Source: Achatina immaculata (Eukaryota > Mollusca > Gastropoda > Stylommatophora > Achatinidae). From it: a stretch of 64,000 nt of DNA. Positions 37,767-52,174 of the stretch are shown one piece after another. Under the pieces are notes generated by a model. That model ran no database searches. It was not told the DNA's origin and was given only the letters and a program-made list of their open reading frames with translations. The first letter of the stretch is position 1. The number at the start of each line of letters is the position of its first letter. Location: NCBI GenBank assembly GCA_009760885.1, contig CM019718.1:25394133-25458132 (forward strand), written 5' to 3'. Position numbers and translations under genes: made by a program.

Positions 37767-37805
<39 letters not shown>

Positions 37806-40800
37806 CCTTCCCGTGCCGTTAAACGTCACATAGGGCTCGCAAGGTAGTTCGCCAAATTTTCCTATCTTTGGCGAGTCTTTCAACCTCATCAAGGGATTTT
37901 ATGTTAATTTGGTCTCTCTTAACAATGTCCTCTTCTGAGTTTCACGCGGTCTGCCCCTTTTTCTTTGGCCTGTTGTGTTCCACTTGATAGCTTGTTCTGG
38001 GATTCTCTGATCGTTTCTTCTCATCACGTGACTAACATATGTCCATCTCCTTTTCCTGATCACCCATGAGACTGGTTGTTGTTCAGTCGTCTGTCTTATC
38101 TCTGCATTGTTCTTGAATTCGTTCCACTTGATGCCGAGTATTTTCCTTAGGTATTTGTTTTCAAAAGAGTCTAATTTCTTGTCTATTTCTTAAGTTGTTT
38201 TCCAGCGAATATAAACAAGTAAAAAAACGAGAGAGAGAGACAGAAAAATTCGAATAACTAAAAATAATGGAGAATGAAAGAAAGAAGTGATAAAGTATAC
38301 TTTAAGATGAAAAAAAAGAACAAGAATTGACAACAGCGACAGAAGGAAGTAAGCATGAAACCATGGGTTGATTTCGCACTCCGGCTGAATTCCCCTTCCC
38401 CCCCCCCCCCCCCCCCCCCCCCGACCAGTACCAGGTCAACCCAACCTCCAAAAATGGGTACCTAGGTTTCCCTAGGAAAACAGAGGCAACGAGGACGGAC
38501 AGGTGATGGCATCATTACCTCAGATGCTGAGGTGGTCTAGAAATGTGAAGGCACTAACACGTCATGCCCCTATGGCATATAAAAGCCACGGGACATAGAG
38601 ACATGAGTTGAAGACTGAGGCCATAACCTATAGGAAGCATTGAAATATTTGAAGTATTCAGTCTATGGCCACAAATTATTACCGTAATTTTTTTCGGTTA
38701 ATAGAATGTTTAATAAGTGTTACTTTTTTCCCTCTCGTCATTATGTGACAGGTTACATCTAAGCCACAATGTTAGACAAGCTGTAACTATGCAGAAAACC
38801 ACGGATGATAGAATTTAACATTCACACACCTCACGAAGTTTTTTGAAAATCTCCACTTCGCGAACCCATTGATCCAGGGACATTTTCTCCATCTCCTGAC
38901 CGTGTCTGATGCGGGTGACCATCAGGTAGCTGATTGACAGGTGGTCTTGCGGGTACACATTTGCATATTCCACGACTCTGGACAAAGTGGAATAACAATA
39001 GAAAAGTAACAGCTGATATATCAATGCCTGACATTTTTGTCAATTTGACAAAAAAAAAACAAAAGAAAGGACAACGTGTAAAAATAGATTCAAGAAAAAT
39101 GATATTATGTTAAATAATCTGCTTATTCTACTCCTCTAATATTGCTTATTCTTCGTGTTAACTTGTTGATTATATCATATTATTCACATTGTTTATTTTT
39201 CGTGTTAACTTATTGATTATATCATTTTGTTCACACTGTTTATTCTTGGTGTTAACTTGTTAATTATATCATTTTGTTCACATTATTTATTCTTCGTGTT
39301 AACTTGTTAATTATATCATTTTGTTCACATTGTTTATTCTTCGTGTTAACTTGTTAATTATATCATTTTGTTCACATTATTTATTCTTCGTGTTAACTTG
39401 TTAATTATATCATTTTGTTCACATTGTTTATTCTTCGTGTTAACTTGTTAATTATATCATTTTGTTAACATTATTTATTCTTCGTGTTAACTTGTTAATT
39501 ATATCATTTTGTTCACATTGTTTATTCTTCGTGTTAACTTGTTAATTATATCATTTTGTTCACATTATTTATTCTTCGTGTTAACATGTTAATTATATCA
39601 TTTTTTTCACATTATTTATTCTTCGTGTTAACTTGTTAATTATATCATTTTGTTCACATTGTTTATTCTTCGTGTTAACTTGTTAATTATATCATTTTGT
39701 TAACATTATTTATTCTTCGTGTTAACTTGTTAATTATATCATTTTGTTCACATTGTTTATTCTTCGTGTTAACTTGTTAATTATATCATTTTGTTCACAT
39801 TATTTATTCTTCGTGTTAACATGTTAATTATATCATTTTGTTCACATTATTTATTCTTCGTGTTAACTTGTTAATTATATCATTTTGTTCACATTGTTTA
39901 TTCTTCGTGTTAACTTGTTGATTATAACATTTTGTTCACATTATTTATTCTTCGTGTTAACTTGTTAATTATATCATTTTGTTCACATTGTTTATTCTTC
40001 GTGTTAACTTGCTGATTATAACATTTTGTTCACATTATTTATTCTTCGTGTTAACTTGCTGATTATAACATTTTGTTCACATTATTTATTCTTCGTGTTA
40101 ACTTGTTAATTATATCATTTTGTTCACATTGTTTATTCTTCGTGTTAACTTGTTGATTATAACATTTTGTTCACATTATTTATTCTTCGTGTTAACTTGT
40201 TAATTATATCATTTTGTTCACATTGTTTATTCTTCGTGTTAACTTGCTGATTATAACATTTTGTTCACATTATTTATTCTTCGTGTTAACTTGCTGATTA
40301 TAACATTTTGTTCACATTATTTATTCTTCGTGTTAACTTGTTAATTATATCATTTTGTTCACATTGTTTTTCTTCGTGTTAACTTGTTGATTATAACATT
40401 TTGTTCACATTATTTATTCTTCGTGTTAACTTGTTAATTATATCATTTTGTTCACATTGTTTATTCTTCGTGTTAACTTGCTGATTATAACATTTTGTTC
40501 ACATTGTTTATTCTTCGTGTTAACTTGCTGATTATAACATTTTGTTAAATAAGTATCGGTTGGTGAAGTTCTGTCAGATTAGGCAAGCAGCGACCCATAG
40601 TTGATACGCTACCGTCAGGGTTAGCGAACGATAGATGACCAAGACCCTGTCCGACCTCTCCGTTGGTACCACCAGTATTATGCCTAGCCTGGCTAACGCG
40701 GTAGAGATCGTCATAGTCCCGATGGTGGTGGAGTCTGTTAAAGAAGCATTGCTTTTTAGCTGTACTCCGGGGATGAAAAAATATCTGCCATAACCCGCCC

Positions 40801-43800
40801 CCCCCCAACCCCGATACTATGCTGTACCTCAACATCTTCACAGCATCGGCTGCATACAATACCTGCTCGCAGTTACAGGGAGTTAGTACAAGACAAGACA
40901 AGACAAGCCAAGACAAGTGAGTAAGTATCATATACGGTTTTTAACATTTCTTTACACTGTGTTGACTCTATACTGTTTCTTCAAATTAAAAAAAAAATTA
41001 TCACCATTTATAACATTTCTTTTACAATGAATACCCAGGGTAGCGTTATACGGAGCTACGTAGTAACGGGTATTTATACACACATTACACAACTACGCCA
41101 TCAGTTTACCGGACTAACAGAGGTGAAGGGGTCTCCTTTAATGCTGGAGTCCGCAAAAGTGAAAGTAAGTCGGAGAACCATTTTTTTTTAAAAAATTATT
41201 TTTAATGTTAAAGAGAAGCTTTAATACAATAGAAAATACTATACCATATTAAAATTGTATAAATTAAAATAAAGACTATGTAATGTTAACTCTTTTTTTT
41301 TCATGTAATTTAAGAGTATTGTTGTTAATTAATGTGCTGTGTTATTGTTTGTCATGTCTGTTGAATCTGAAATCCGTTATATCAGGGTCGGTTAAATCGA
41401 AGGCTTAATATGTCTGCACATATACATATATAAAAACGGAACGAATTTTGGTTATGCTCGTAGATTTGACACAGCAAATAACTGTTTTAAACAAACCAAA
41501 CAGCTGCACGAAACAAACGTATGTGATACGGCTGCCAACATGAACCTGACCTTTAAATTATGTCGCCATATTTTAAGGTGTAGTCCAGTCTTGTCTTCTT
41601 TCTCCCTGGAACTACGTGCTGGTGTTCTCTGCAGCCGATGCCATGAAGCTGTTGAGGTACAGCATCCTATAGCAGTGGGAATGGGTTGTGCCAGCTATTT
41701 TTTTTATGTCCTGGAGTACATCCAAAAGGCGAAAAGGGGGGGGGGGTGCAATACTTCTTTAGCAGGCTCCATCACCATGGGGACTATGGCGATCTCTGCC
41801 CCGTAAGCCAGGTTAGACCTGCTGCTAGGGATGCCAACGGAGACATGGGACAGGGTCTTGGCCAGCTATGGTTCGTCAACCCTGACGCCGATATGTCAGC
41901 TGTGGTTCGCCAATTCTGACGCTGGCGTGTTAGCCCTGTATGCTGCCTGATTAAGAAAGAGTTAAATAAATAACGCAGCCATTGCACATTGTCTTTTGTC
42001 ACAAACTAACTTGAGATTGTAGTAATGGTATTCCACAGATTCCTTGGGAACGGCCGGGCTGAGATAGAGACACGCTATGCGTTTCCTGTTCTCCGTCACC
42101 GCTTTGATAATTTCACTCATTTCAACCAGTCCAGCAAAACTTGGGATGACTGGAAAGAAATATAGAACATTCTTTACTATCAGACAACTGAATGAATCTT
42201 TCTTAATGAAAACGGCTGCGGTTAACTTTTTTAAGATTAAAATTTTTGTTTTTAAAGAGCAAAGGTCTATGCTAGGAGTCTGCATAGTTACTATAATGGT
42301 CAAAACTACGTGTATGCTGTTCCATTCCTGGCCCTACCAGTAACTGGGTGATTGCTCTGTGACCTTCTGGTCAGCGATGTTGAGCTCGATGTGGTCTCCG
42401 CGATGGTGGAGCCTTCAGAGATGCCAGGTGAAACTCAGGCACTTCAGGCAAGCCACCGTGTACCCACTCTCACTCCATGTCGACCGCTTTTGCTTCAAGG
42501 TCGTCGATGCACCAACGTAACTGATCCAGGAAAATCAGAAAATAATTATGGGCATATTGATGTCCTGTATGGGCGTAAATGAGTTCCATACACTGGGCAT
42601 GGGATAATGTCCTCTGTGAGCTGAATCAAATCCCTGTTTTGACATGGGATAACGCTCTCTGCGGGCTTAAACAGTTAAAATACTGGATAGGCTTAATCAG
42701 GTCCATGTCCTGGTATGGGATGATGCCCCCATTAGAAGTGTTCAGATCCATACTCCGCCGGCGTCTAACTGACCTTACCCTTTTGTGGAAATAGAACAAC
42801 CCTGTTTAAAAGATGGCCTGCCAGAGTAGGGAAAGAAAGATAACCGAGACGATTTCAGAACCCATAAGACAGCATAGACAGCCTGTTTGGCTGAGTGGTT
42901 TGGCGCTCAGTCTTCTAATATGGTGGTACCGGGTTCAAGTCCCGGCACTGGCGATTCTTTTTTTTCTCTGGTATCACCACATCAAAAAGGTTCCCTGGGG
43001 TCCAGCCAACTTCTAAAATAGGTACCAGAGAAATCTGGGAAGGTGAATGTGGCATGACACTGATCACATCAGACTTTCATGGGCCGATTGTCTTTGAAAT
43101 ACAGGCCTAACACCGTGTCCCTAATATGCCTTAATGGGATCGAAAAAAGAGATTTTACCTTTACCTATAGATCGCATGGAAAAATACACATAGAAGGGAC
43201 AGATATTGAAGAAGTCAATCAATTTGCATACCTTGGCAGCTACATAGACCAGGACGGTGACATTAGAAAGGAAGTTAGGATCAGAATTGCAAAAGCAGCA
43301 TCAGTCTTCAAGAATCTTGAGAATATATATAATTCAAAAGTAATAAGCACAAAAACCAAGTTAAGACTATTCAATTCAAATGTAATATCCAACCTCATTT
43401 ATTGCTGGAAAACAACTAAAGAAATAGACAAGAAATTAGACTCTTTTGAAAACAAATGCCTAAGGAAAATACTTGGCATCAAGTGGAATGAATTCAAGAA
43501 CAATGCAGAGATAAGACAGATGACTGAACAACAACCAGTCTCATGGGTGATCGGGAAAAGGAGATGGACGTATGTTGGTCACGTGATAAGAAGAAACGAT
43601 CAGAGAATCCCAAAACAAGCTATCAAGTGGAACACAACAGGCCAAAGAAAAAGCGGCAGACCGCGTGAAACTCTGAAGAGGACATTGTTAAGAGAGGCCA
43701 AATTAACAGGCATAAAATCCTTTGATGAGGTTGAAAGACTCGCCGAAGACAGGAAAAATTGGCGAACTACTTTGCGAGCCGTATGTGACGTTTAACGGCA

Positions 43801-46800
43801 CGGGAAGGATATAAGATATAAGATAAGATATAGGTCGCATGAGATGGGGTTCGTATATTTAGTTAACATAAGGTGCAGGGACATGGTACATAAAGAATGA
43901 ATGAATGAACTTTCATGTAATGATACGTACATTTAATGGTGTGGTCCGTGCACGGTGTGTTCGCGTTTGTATGAATCTTCCCAATCTTGCTTCTTCCTCT
44001 TCCCTGAACGTTGTCCTCTATCTGGCACTTATCGATCTCCTCCTGGAACAGGTCAGTCAAAATTTAACATCCAAATAAAGAGCCTGCATAATTTACACAA
44101 ACTTTATGTTGTTAAGTCTAAGTTATGTCGTGAAAATAAATATGCCAGGGATGTCACGAAAATGGGGATATAAAACTTCCATGACGACGCAGTACGGACC
44201 TGAGAGGTATGGAGTGCAGAATTATCATTGTTTATCTTTTCAGTGGAGATTACGCAAAAGAATGTTAACTTTCTTGCTGCCATAAGTCGTTTAAGTGCGT
44301 TTGTTAAAACTTAAATCTACAACAACAACAAAAAACTAACTGCGCTCGTTACTTGCTTTGGGGATTCAGATTTAAACTAAGTGAAGCCTTCTTTTCAATT
44401 CCCCGTTAAAAAAAAAAAAGAAGAAAAAAAACCGTGGCGGTTGGTTTCAGTTATGTTTTGCGTGTGAATGATCCTAACAATTTGGTTGTTTTTTTTTGGA
44501 ACACAAGAGTTAAAATACACACCCGAAAGACCACAGAGCTCAAAATTGAAGACACTTTCTGAAGAATAGAAAGTTTTATGGAGAGAAAACGTGTCGGTCT
44601 TAGAGTGGAGGGTGGGGGGGGGGGGGGTGTGTGGAGGAGATTCGCTGAAGGAGAAATTATATATCGCTCTATTTTTTTTTCACAAAGGAAAGAAAAAACT
44701 TGTTTGAAATACAGAGCATAACAATGACCATAAGGCTTAATGAGGGATGGGGAAGTGAAGGGAGGGGCCATCAGGTAAATCTCTCCAGGTCTTGTGAGGT
44801 CCTCCCTTTTTTTTTGAGGAGGAGTGGAGGGGTAGAGAAGAGAGGATAGAAAGGCTTTCTCTGTTTTACAAGGGGTGGCCGGGGGGGGGGGGTACATCTT
44901 TCTCTCTCTCTCTCTCTCTGAACGTTAAGTGTCCAAGGCACATGGAGTTCCCGCAAGATTTTCCACAAACGCCTGTCCTCTGCCTTTTTTCCGCCTTCTA
45001 TTGCTCAACATCCTCTCTGTTGTTCTTCTCCATGACTCCTTTGGCCTACTCTTACTTCTGTTCCCCTGTGATGTCCATCTTAGTGCTATTTGGTAGTGAA
45101 TCGTCAGTCATCCGGAGCGCATATCCCAACCATCGCCCAATTCAATAATTGCTGTCAGTGGCTTCATCTACATTTCTGCCAACAAGGGGGGGGGGGGTTA
45201 CATAGTGGATGAAAACATATTGGCTAATCAGTAGAGTAAACAGGAGTGGGGTCGGGGAAGGTGAGAGAGAGAGAGAAAGAGAGAGTTAGAGTTTCGGACC
45301 ATCTAACAAAGTTCCTGTTAGAAAGCCTGATGGCATTGTGGACATAATTTATATTTCTTGTTTACGACGATTAGCATCACTGCTGTGTCTAGACCAACAG
45401 GCAGCAGTAAGAATAAATGGTGAAACAACAACTTGGTTTGACATTAAACAATGAGTCCGTCAGGGGTGCATATTGTCGCCGTACTTTTTAACTTGTATAC
45501 TAAAAATATAGCCGAGAGGCCTACAGGAGTGCTGTTTGGGAGGCAAAGTTCCGCAAGGGACATGCAAATGAATGAATTAATGTTTACGACGATTAACATT
45601 TTCATCCATGAATTAATTCCCATACTCTGCCGGAATACATTATGATCAGAAATTTTCCTACATCGAAACTAGAAGACAATTAAAGGAATATTTCAAAAGT
45701 ATGAACTGGGTTAGAAATTTGCTACTTTTTTAGCTTTGCCAAAATATCGCCCGGGAGCTGTGATTTACGCCCGTGCTGTTTCGGAATGAAGGAGTTAATG
45801 CTTTAAATAAATAATGCTAGGGATATTACTCAGAGACCGTAGCAAGCACGGAAGACTCTACGTAGCTGAATGTGGATCTTATCTCAGATCACGAACACTG
45901 TATAGAACACTGCAGGACATAAAAACTGAGCTAAATAAGCACCAGCATATGCTTAGAATGTGTTGTAATTATTGTACACTGTGGCGGTCTTTGTTCTATT
46001 AATAAATTAAAACATTTATAGAGCAGTATATAGGAAAGACGCTGGCGATGGTTGGGACATGTGCTCCGAATGACTGACAACTCACTACCGAAAATAGCAC
46101 TAAGATGGACACCACAGGGGAGCAGAAGTAAGGGTAGACCAAAAGAGACATGGAGAAGAACAACAGAAAGGATGTTGAGCAATAGAGGGCTCACCTGGGC
46201 AAGAGCAGAAAAAAAGGCGAAGGACAGGCATTTGTGGAAAACCCTTGCGGAAGCCCCATGTGCCCTGGGCACTTAAGGTTCAGAGAGAGAGAGAGAGAGA
46301 GAGAGATATAGTTCTCTGTCAGATGTATTTTTTATAGATCAATCTATAGTTCTCTGCTAGATAATTATAGAGCAATCATTAGTTTTCTACTGGATAATTA
46401 TTGAGCAATCTATGGTTATCTGTCATATTTTATATAGCAATCTATAGTTTCTTGTCATATTTTTATAACGCAATCTATAATTCTCTGCCACATATTTATA
46501 TAGAAATTCATAGTTCTCTGACATATATTTATAGAGTAATCTATAGTTCTCTATCTGATATTTATAGAGCAATTTATATTTTTCTGCCTGATATTTTGTA
46601 CAGCATTTTATAGTTGTATGCCAGATATTTATAGAGCAATTTATAGTTCTCTACCAGATATTCCAGCAAGAACTACGGACACAATGCAGTCAGTTCCCCC
46701 AGTTCCCCGCCCCTTGCCTTCGTTTCTGGCAGACTTTGCTAGGCTGCTTCATCTGTCTTATTTTTATGCAATGAAATGAGGTAACTTCTTTCTTCCAAGA

Positions 46801-49313
46801 TAACTTCTTTCTTCCAAGATAACTTCTTTCTTCCAAGATAACTTCTTTCTTCCAAAATAGCTTCTTTCTTCCAAGATAGCTTCTTTCTTTCGAAATAATT
46901 TCTTTCTTCCAAGATAGCTTCTTTCTTTCGAAATAATTTCTTTCTTCCAAGATAGCTTCTTTCTTCCAAGATAGCTTCTTTCTTTCAAAATAATTTCTTT
47001 CATCCAAGATAGCTTCTTTCTTTCAAGATAGCCTCTTTCTTTCGAAATAATTTCTTTCTTCCAAGGTAACTTCTTTCTTCCAAGATAGCTTCTTTCTTCC
47101 AAGATAGCTTCTTTCTTCCAATCCACTTTATCGTAACTGAAGACAATTCAATTCAGAATATCAAATTCTCCACATCTAACACACGTTTAGAAAAACACGA
47201 TAAATAATATACAAGTATACAACCGTCCACAAAATTTGTGTACGTCTGAACTCTCTTTTGTTCTTCCAGTACACTTATAATTTATCTCCTCTCTCTAATT
47301 CTTCGTCCTGTATGTGTTTGTATGATTAAGGCACACGCCGAAACGTCACGACTTTGTAGTCGTTAAATAATAAAGCTGTTCCTACTTTTTTTCCTAGTTT
47401 ATACGTTTAGAAACACAGCCCCTCACTGACTACATCATGATCTTGAAACATGTTGCTGTAGTGTGTCTGAGTGTAGACAAAGTAAAGCATGAGTCTCACA
47501 GTGAAATGTTAGCAAGAAATGCTGATTGAGGAATACACTCCTACACTCCTTATTCATTCATATTTACACTCAGTCAGTGAAAAAAGTCTAATTCTGAGTT
47601 CTGGTCACGTTAAGCTACTAAATTAGAGATCTCATAGCACGATTACTAATTTCGTACTTCCATTAAGTATATAGAACACGGGCAGAACATTTTTTAATCA
47701 AAGCATTAATCTTCCAAGATTAATGTCAAGATTAACTGTCTAGAAACTACACGCCCAGAATTCTGACTAATCGCCGTGTATTTTTTTCTGCCATTGTGCC
47801 TTGTATGACACATCGATTGTGAAACACATAAAAGATGAGTCATTCAATAAACATAGAGAGTTACTTACGTAGGGAAGAATAGGAAAGGTTTGCCTGTAGA
47901 ACTTTTCAACAGCCGATGGTTCTATTTCTGATTGAACTGAGGACTAGAGAGGGGAAATAATTACAACAGGATTTGCAGACTTGGAAAAGCGAACTTGAAG
48001 TGTCTTGTGTGATGAGACAAGAATTGCTTTCTTATATCTTATATCCTTCCCGTGCCGTTAAACGTCACGTAGGGCTCGCAAAGTAGTTCGCCAAATTTTT
48101 CTGTCTTCGGCGAGTCTTTCAACCTCATCAAGGGATTTTATGCCTGTTAATTTGGCCTCTCTTAATAATGTCCTCTTCAGAGTTTCACGTGGTCGGCCTC
48201 TTTTTCTTCAGCCTGTTGTGTTCCACATGATAGCTTGTTTTGGGATTCTCTGATCGTTTATTTTCATCACGTGACCAACATATGTCCATCTCCTTTTCCT
48301 GATCACCCGTGAGACTGGTTGTTGTTCAGTCATCTGTCTTATCTCTGCATTGTTCTTGAATTCGTTCCGCTTGATGCTGAGTATTTGCTTTAGGCATTTG
48401 TTTTCAAAAGAGTCTAATTTCTTGTCTATTTCTTTAGTTGTTTTCCAGCTTTCGCATGCATAAATGAGGGTGGATACTACACTTGAATTGAATAGTCTTA
48501 ACTTGGTTTTTGTGCTTATTACTTTTGAAATCCATATGTTCTCAAGATTCTTGATGATCGATGCTGCTTTTTGCAGTTCTAACTTCCTTTCTAATGTCAC
48601 CATCCTGGTCTATGTAGCTGCCAGGGTATGCAAACTGATTGACTTCTTCAACATCTGTCCCTTCTACGTGTATTTTTCCATTTTGATTAATGGGAAGTTT
48701 CATTATTTTTCTGTTGTCCTTGCTTAAATTAGTTTAGATTAGAGTAAATCAGGGAAATGAATAGAACGAGAGGTAGAAGAAGGATTGATTACAGAAGCAA
48801 GCAAAGAAACAAAAGAGCTTGTAGATGAGGCAAAGGAAAAAGTGAATTCGTGGCACAGACTGATGGTTAAGCAGACAGGTACATAATTTTTGGTGTGTGG
48901 ATATAGACAATTACATAATTGTTTTATTATATCTAGCACAGACTGACGGGTAAACAGCCAGATAGATAAAATGTTTCATTTATACATGGCACAGACTAAC
49001 AGGTAAGTAGACAGGTAGATAAAATGTTTCTTTTATACATGGCACAGTCTAAAAGGTAAGTAGACAGGTAGATAAATGTTTCTATTCTATACCCTAGAAC
49101 TAGAAGCTGAATACTCTTAGCGGCCAGCGCTGTGAAGATGTTGAAGTGCAAGCATGGTTTTGTAATTGCAGATGGGTTATGGTGGCTGGTCTGAAGACAT
49201 ACATGGATTTGAATGCTAGACAGAGACTGACGGACAGACAGACAAACAGATAATAAAGTGACAAAAATACAGACAGATATCAAAGTGACAGACAGACAGA
49301 CAGACAGACAGAC

Positions 49314-49384
<71 letters not shown>

Positions 49385-52143
49385 TAGATAGATAGATAGA
49401 TAGAAAACATTCAGGGGAAACAACCATCACACAAACAGGAAAATCTGATCAGAGTATAAGAGATCTTTTTTATTTCCCCTGCATTTTCTGACTTTAGAAA
49501 TCAAATGCAAAACCTATAGAGCTCCTGAAAGTAAAGGAAGTTGTTGTTACTTCGCCCTTATAGATGCTAGTCCCATGGCGGCTCCAAACTTAGCCCTGGA
49601 CTCCTACCGTCTTCTTGGTTAGGGTGTTGTCGTCCAAGCTATCCACGGACAGCGTTTGCTTCAGGTTCTTTCTCTTCTGTTTCTTCAGCGCCTTCTCGGC
49701 CTCGGCCTTGAGCTTTGCGAGCTTCTCTAGACGCTCCATCTCCCTCTTCTGGATGAACTCTGGCTGGTGAGTCTCTTGATACTTCTGAAGCGAAGGCTGT
49801 TTGAAGGGCGAGAAAAAGCAGTTCAGTTGTGGGTGCAGAAATTATATACGACTTAAAGGAGCTTAGAAGACTTAACAAAACAGCTGAGAAACACATAAAT
49901 GCCTTTCAATGTAAATGCTACAGAAGAGTTCTTCAAATATCATGGACACAAAAAAGAACAAATATATCCATACTACAAGAACTTAATATTGAAAAAGGTT
50001 GGTTAGTAAAGAAGATTAAACAGAGAAAATCTAAGTATTTCGGACGTATTATAATCGTCATGATAATTTAGAGAAGACCGTCTTGGAAGTGTACACGATG
50101 GTAAAAAGAAAGAGATGAAGACCAAGACGAATATGGTAACAAGACATTTTTGATGATTTGCGAATGGATGCATTAGCAGCAGAGGATTTTGGTTACAACC
50201 GAGAGGCCTACAAGAAAGCTGTTAGGGAGGAAAAGTTCAGCAAGGGACTTGCTAATGAATGAATGAATGAGGAAACTTGTTTTAAGAAATTTTCGGCAGG
50301 GACGATAACATTTTCTGCTTATGCCCCGGTTAGGTCTTGCTACACCATCGTCATCATCATGTGGCAGTCATAACGTTGCCAGAATATCTGCGTCAGTGAG
50401 TGTGGTGTTTAGAGTTTCAGTGATGCCAGTAACATTAACATAATATCCAGTATGAACTGAGCTTCTTTAGATTTAATTACCTGAACGGACCTAACAAGCA
50501 GGCTGTTTATGAGGAAGAAATAATACCATATTGTCTAGAACAGGAGGTCAACAACCTGTCTATCAAAAGAATGAAAATAAAAGGGACAAACAAATTTTTT
50601 TTAAAATTTAAGGATTGATTTGTTCGGCAAAAGCTTTCGTTACAAATCGGCCGAATGTCACTTATGTGATGCGGTCCGTGGGCTGCAGACTGCCAGATTC
50701 TTGTCTAACAGGTACTAGAGGACAAAAGTGCTAAGATCTTCACCAGGTATTGTTGATTGCCTCTGTCAAAAGTGGTCAATCAGTCAGTCAGTCAATCAGT
50801 CATCTGGATGTTCCTTGCGGAACTTGGCATCCCTAACAGCTCTCATGTGGGCCTCTCGCTTGTAAGCAAGATGCCCTGCTGCTGATACATCCATCTGCAG
50901 ATTATCAACGATGTCTTATAGCCATCTTCGCCTTGGTCTTCCTCTCTTTCTTTTTCTCATTATGTACCCTTCCAATACGGTTTTCTCTGTTTAATACTAT
51001 TTACTAGCCAGCCTTCTTCAATATTAAGTTCTTGTAGTCTTCTTCTTCTTCTTCGTTCACTTCTACCACCAAAAACCGCACTGTGAACCTACTGAATTCA
51101 TGCCTGTGGTCCTCGTTAGGTCCCGTGGTCCCCTGCGTGGTCCAAAATAGACCACACGAGATCCACGAAAGGACCACAAGAGATTCAGAGTGTCACAGTG
51201 CTTTAGCCTGTATTCTTGGTGGGTCTCGGAAGCGGGATTGCGTGACACCGTGGTTTTCATTGCACCAGTTTAGTCTAGGGTTGGACTTTCTCACCGGAAG
51301 ACCTCGACGTGTTTAGGATATCAGTGCATCCCCGCTGGGTGAGAGGCGGTAGCCCACCCAGGCCAGAGTTGGACTTTCTCACCGGAAAACCTCGACGTAT
51401 TTTGAGATACCCGTGTATCACCGCCGGGTGAGAGGTGGTTGCCCATCCAGTCCAGGGTTGGACTTTCTCACCGGAAAACCTCAGCGTGATTAGGATACGC
51501 AAACATCCCCGCCGGGTGAGAGGTGGTTGCCTATCTAGACTGCCCTGGTCCAGTGTCTCCGACTTCAGCATTTTGCGGTCGTGGCCGCTACCCTTCCTAG
51601 TTGTGACCAGGATGGAGCTTTTGTCCAGGAGGACGAATCCTCGCCACTAGTGACTTCTACCCCTGGGTTGAGCCGGTTTAGGCATTATCCCAGTATGGGT
51701 GTGTTTGGGACGGGACCGACCTCTAGAGCAGAGGTACTGTGACATGCATAGCCTTCAAGATTCACCCCTGGTATGAGCCAGTTTAGGCAAAATTCACTAG
51801 TATGGGTGTTTATCAGGCGTTACCGACCTCTAGAGCGGAGGTGGCATGACATGTCTAGCCATCAAGTTCCAAGTTCTTGTACTATGGATATATTTGTTAT
51901 TTTTTGTGCCCATGGTATTTGAAGAACTCTTCTGTAGTATTTGCATTCAAAGGCATTTATGTGTTTCTCAGCTGATTTGTTAAGTGTCCAGGTCTCACAT
52001 TCATATGTTGCGATGGAAAAAATGCATGCTCTTAAAAATCTTATTTGTGTAGTTCTGTCTGTTCCTCTCCACAGCTTCTTTAGTTGCTTTACTTTTTGAA
52101 AACAAAAGATATAAAAGCAAAAGTGGCACATTTAACAAATTCC

Positions 52144-52174
<31 letters not shown>

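Noticed and set aside
39143..40547. CRISPR-like array (regular 47-bp period)
   Set aside because: No unique spacers; the whole unit repeats. The context is eukaryotic.
42880..42955. tRNA-Arg-like gene
   Set aside because: T arm is good but the acceptor stem has mismatches, the anticodon arm does not pair well, and a SINE body follows; a SINE head.
44451..44897. 148-codon minus ORF rich in Pro/Ser
   Set aside because: Low-complexity composition beside poly-G and A-rich tracts, no homology seen.
46690..47126. Lys/Glu-rich ORFs on the minus strand
   Set aside because: Read-through of the 19-bp repeat; no other sign of coding.
51275..51571. 98-codon minus ORF with repeated GEKVQP
   Set aside because: It is the alpha modules of element M read in frame; the same modules in copy 2 do not keep one frame.
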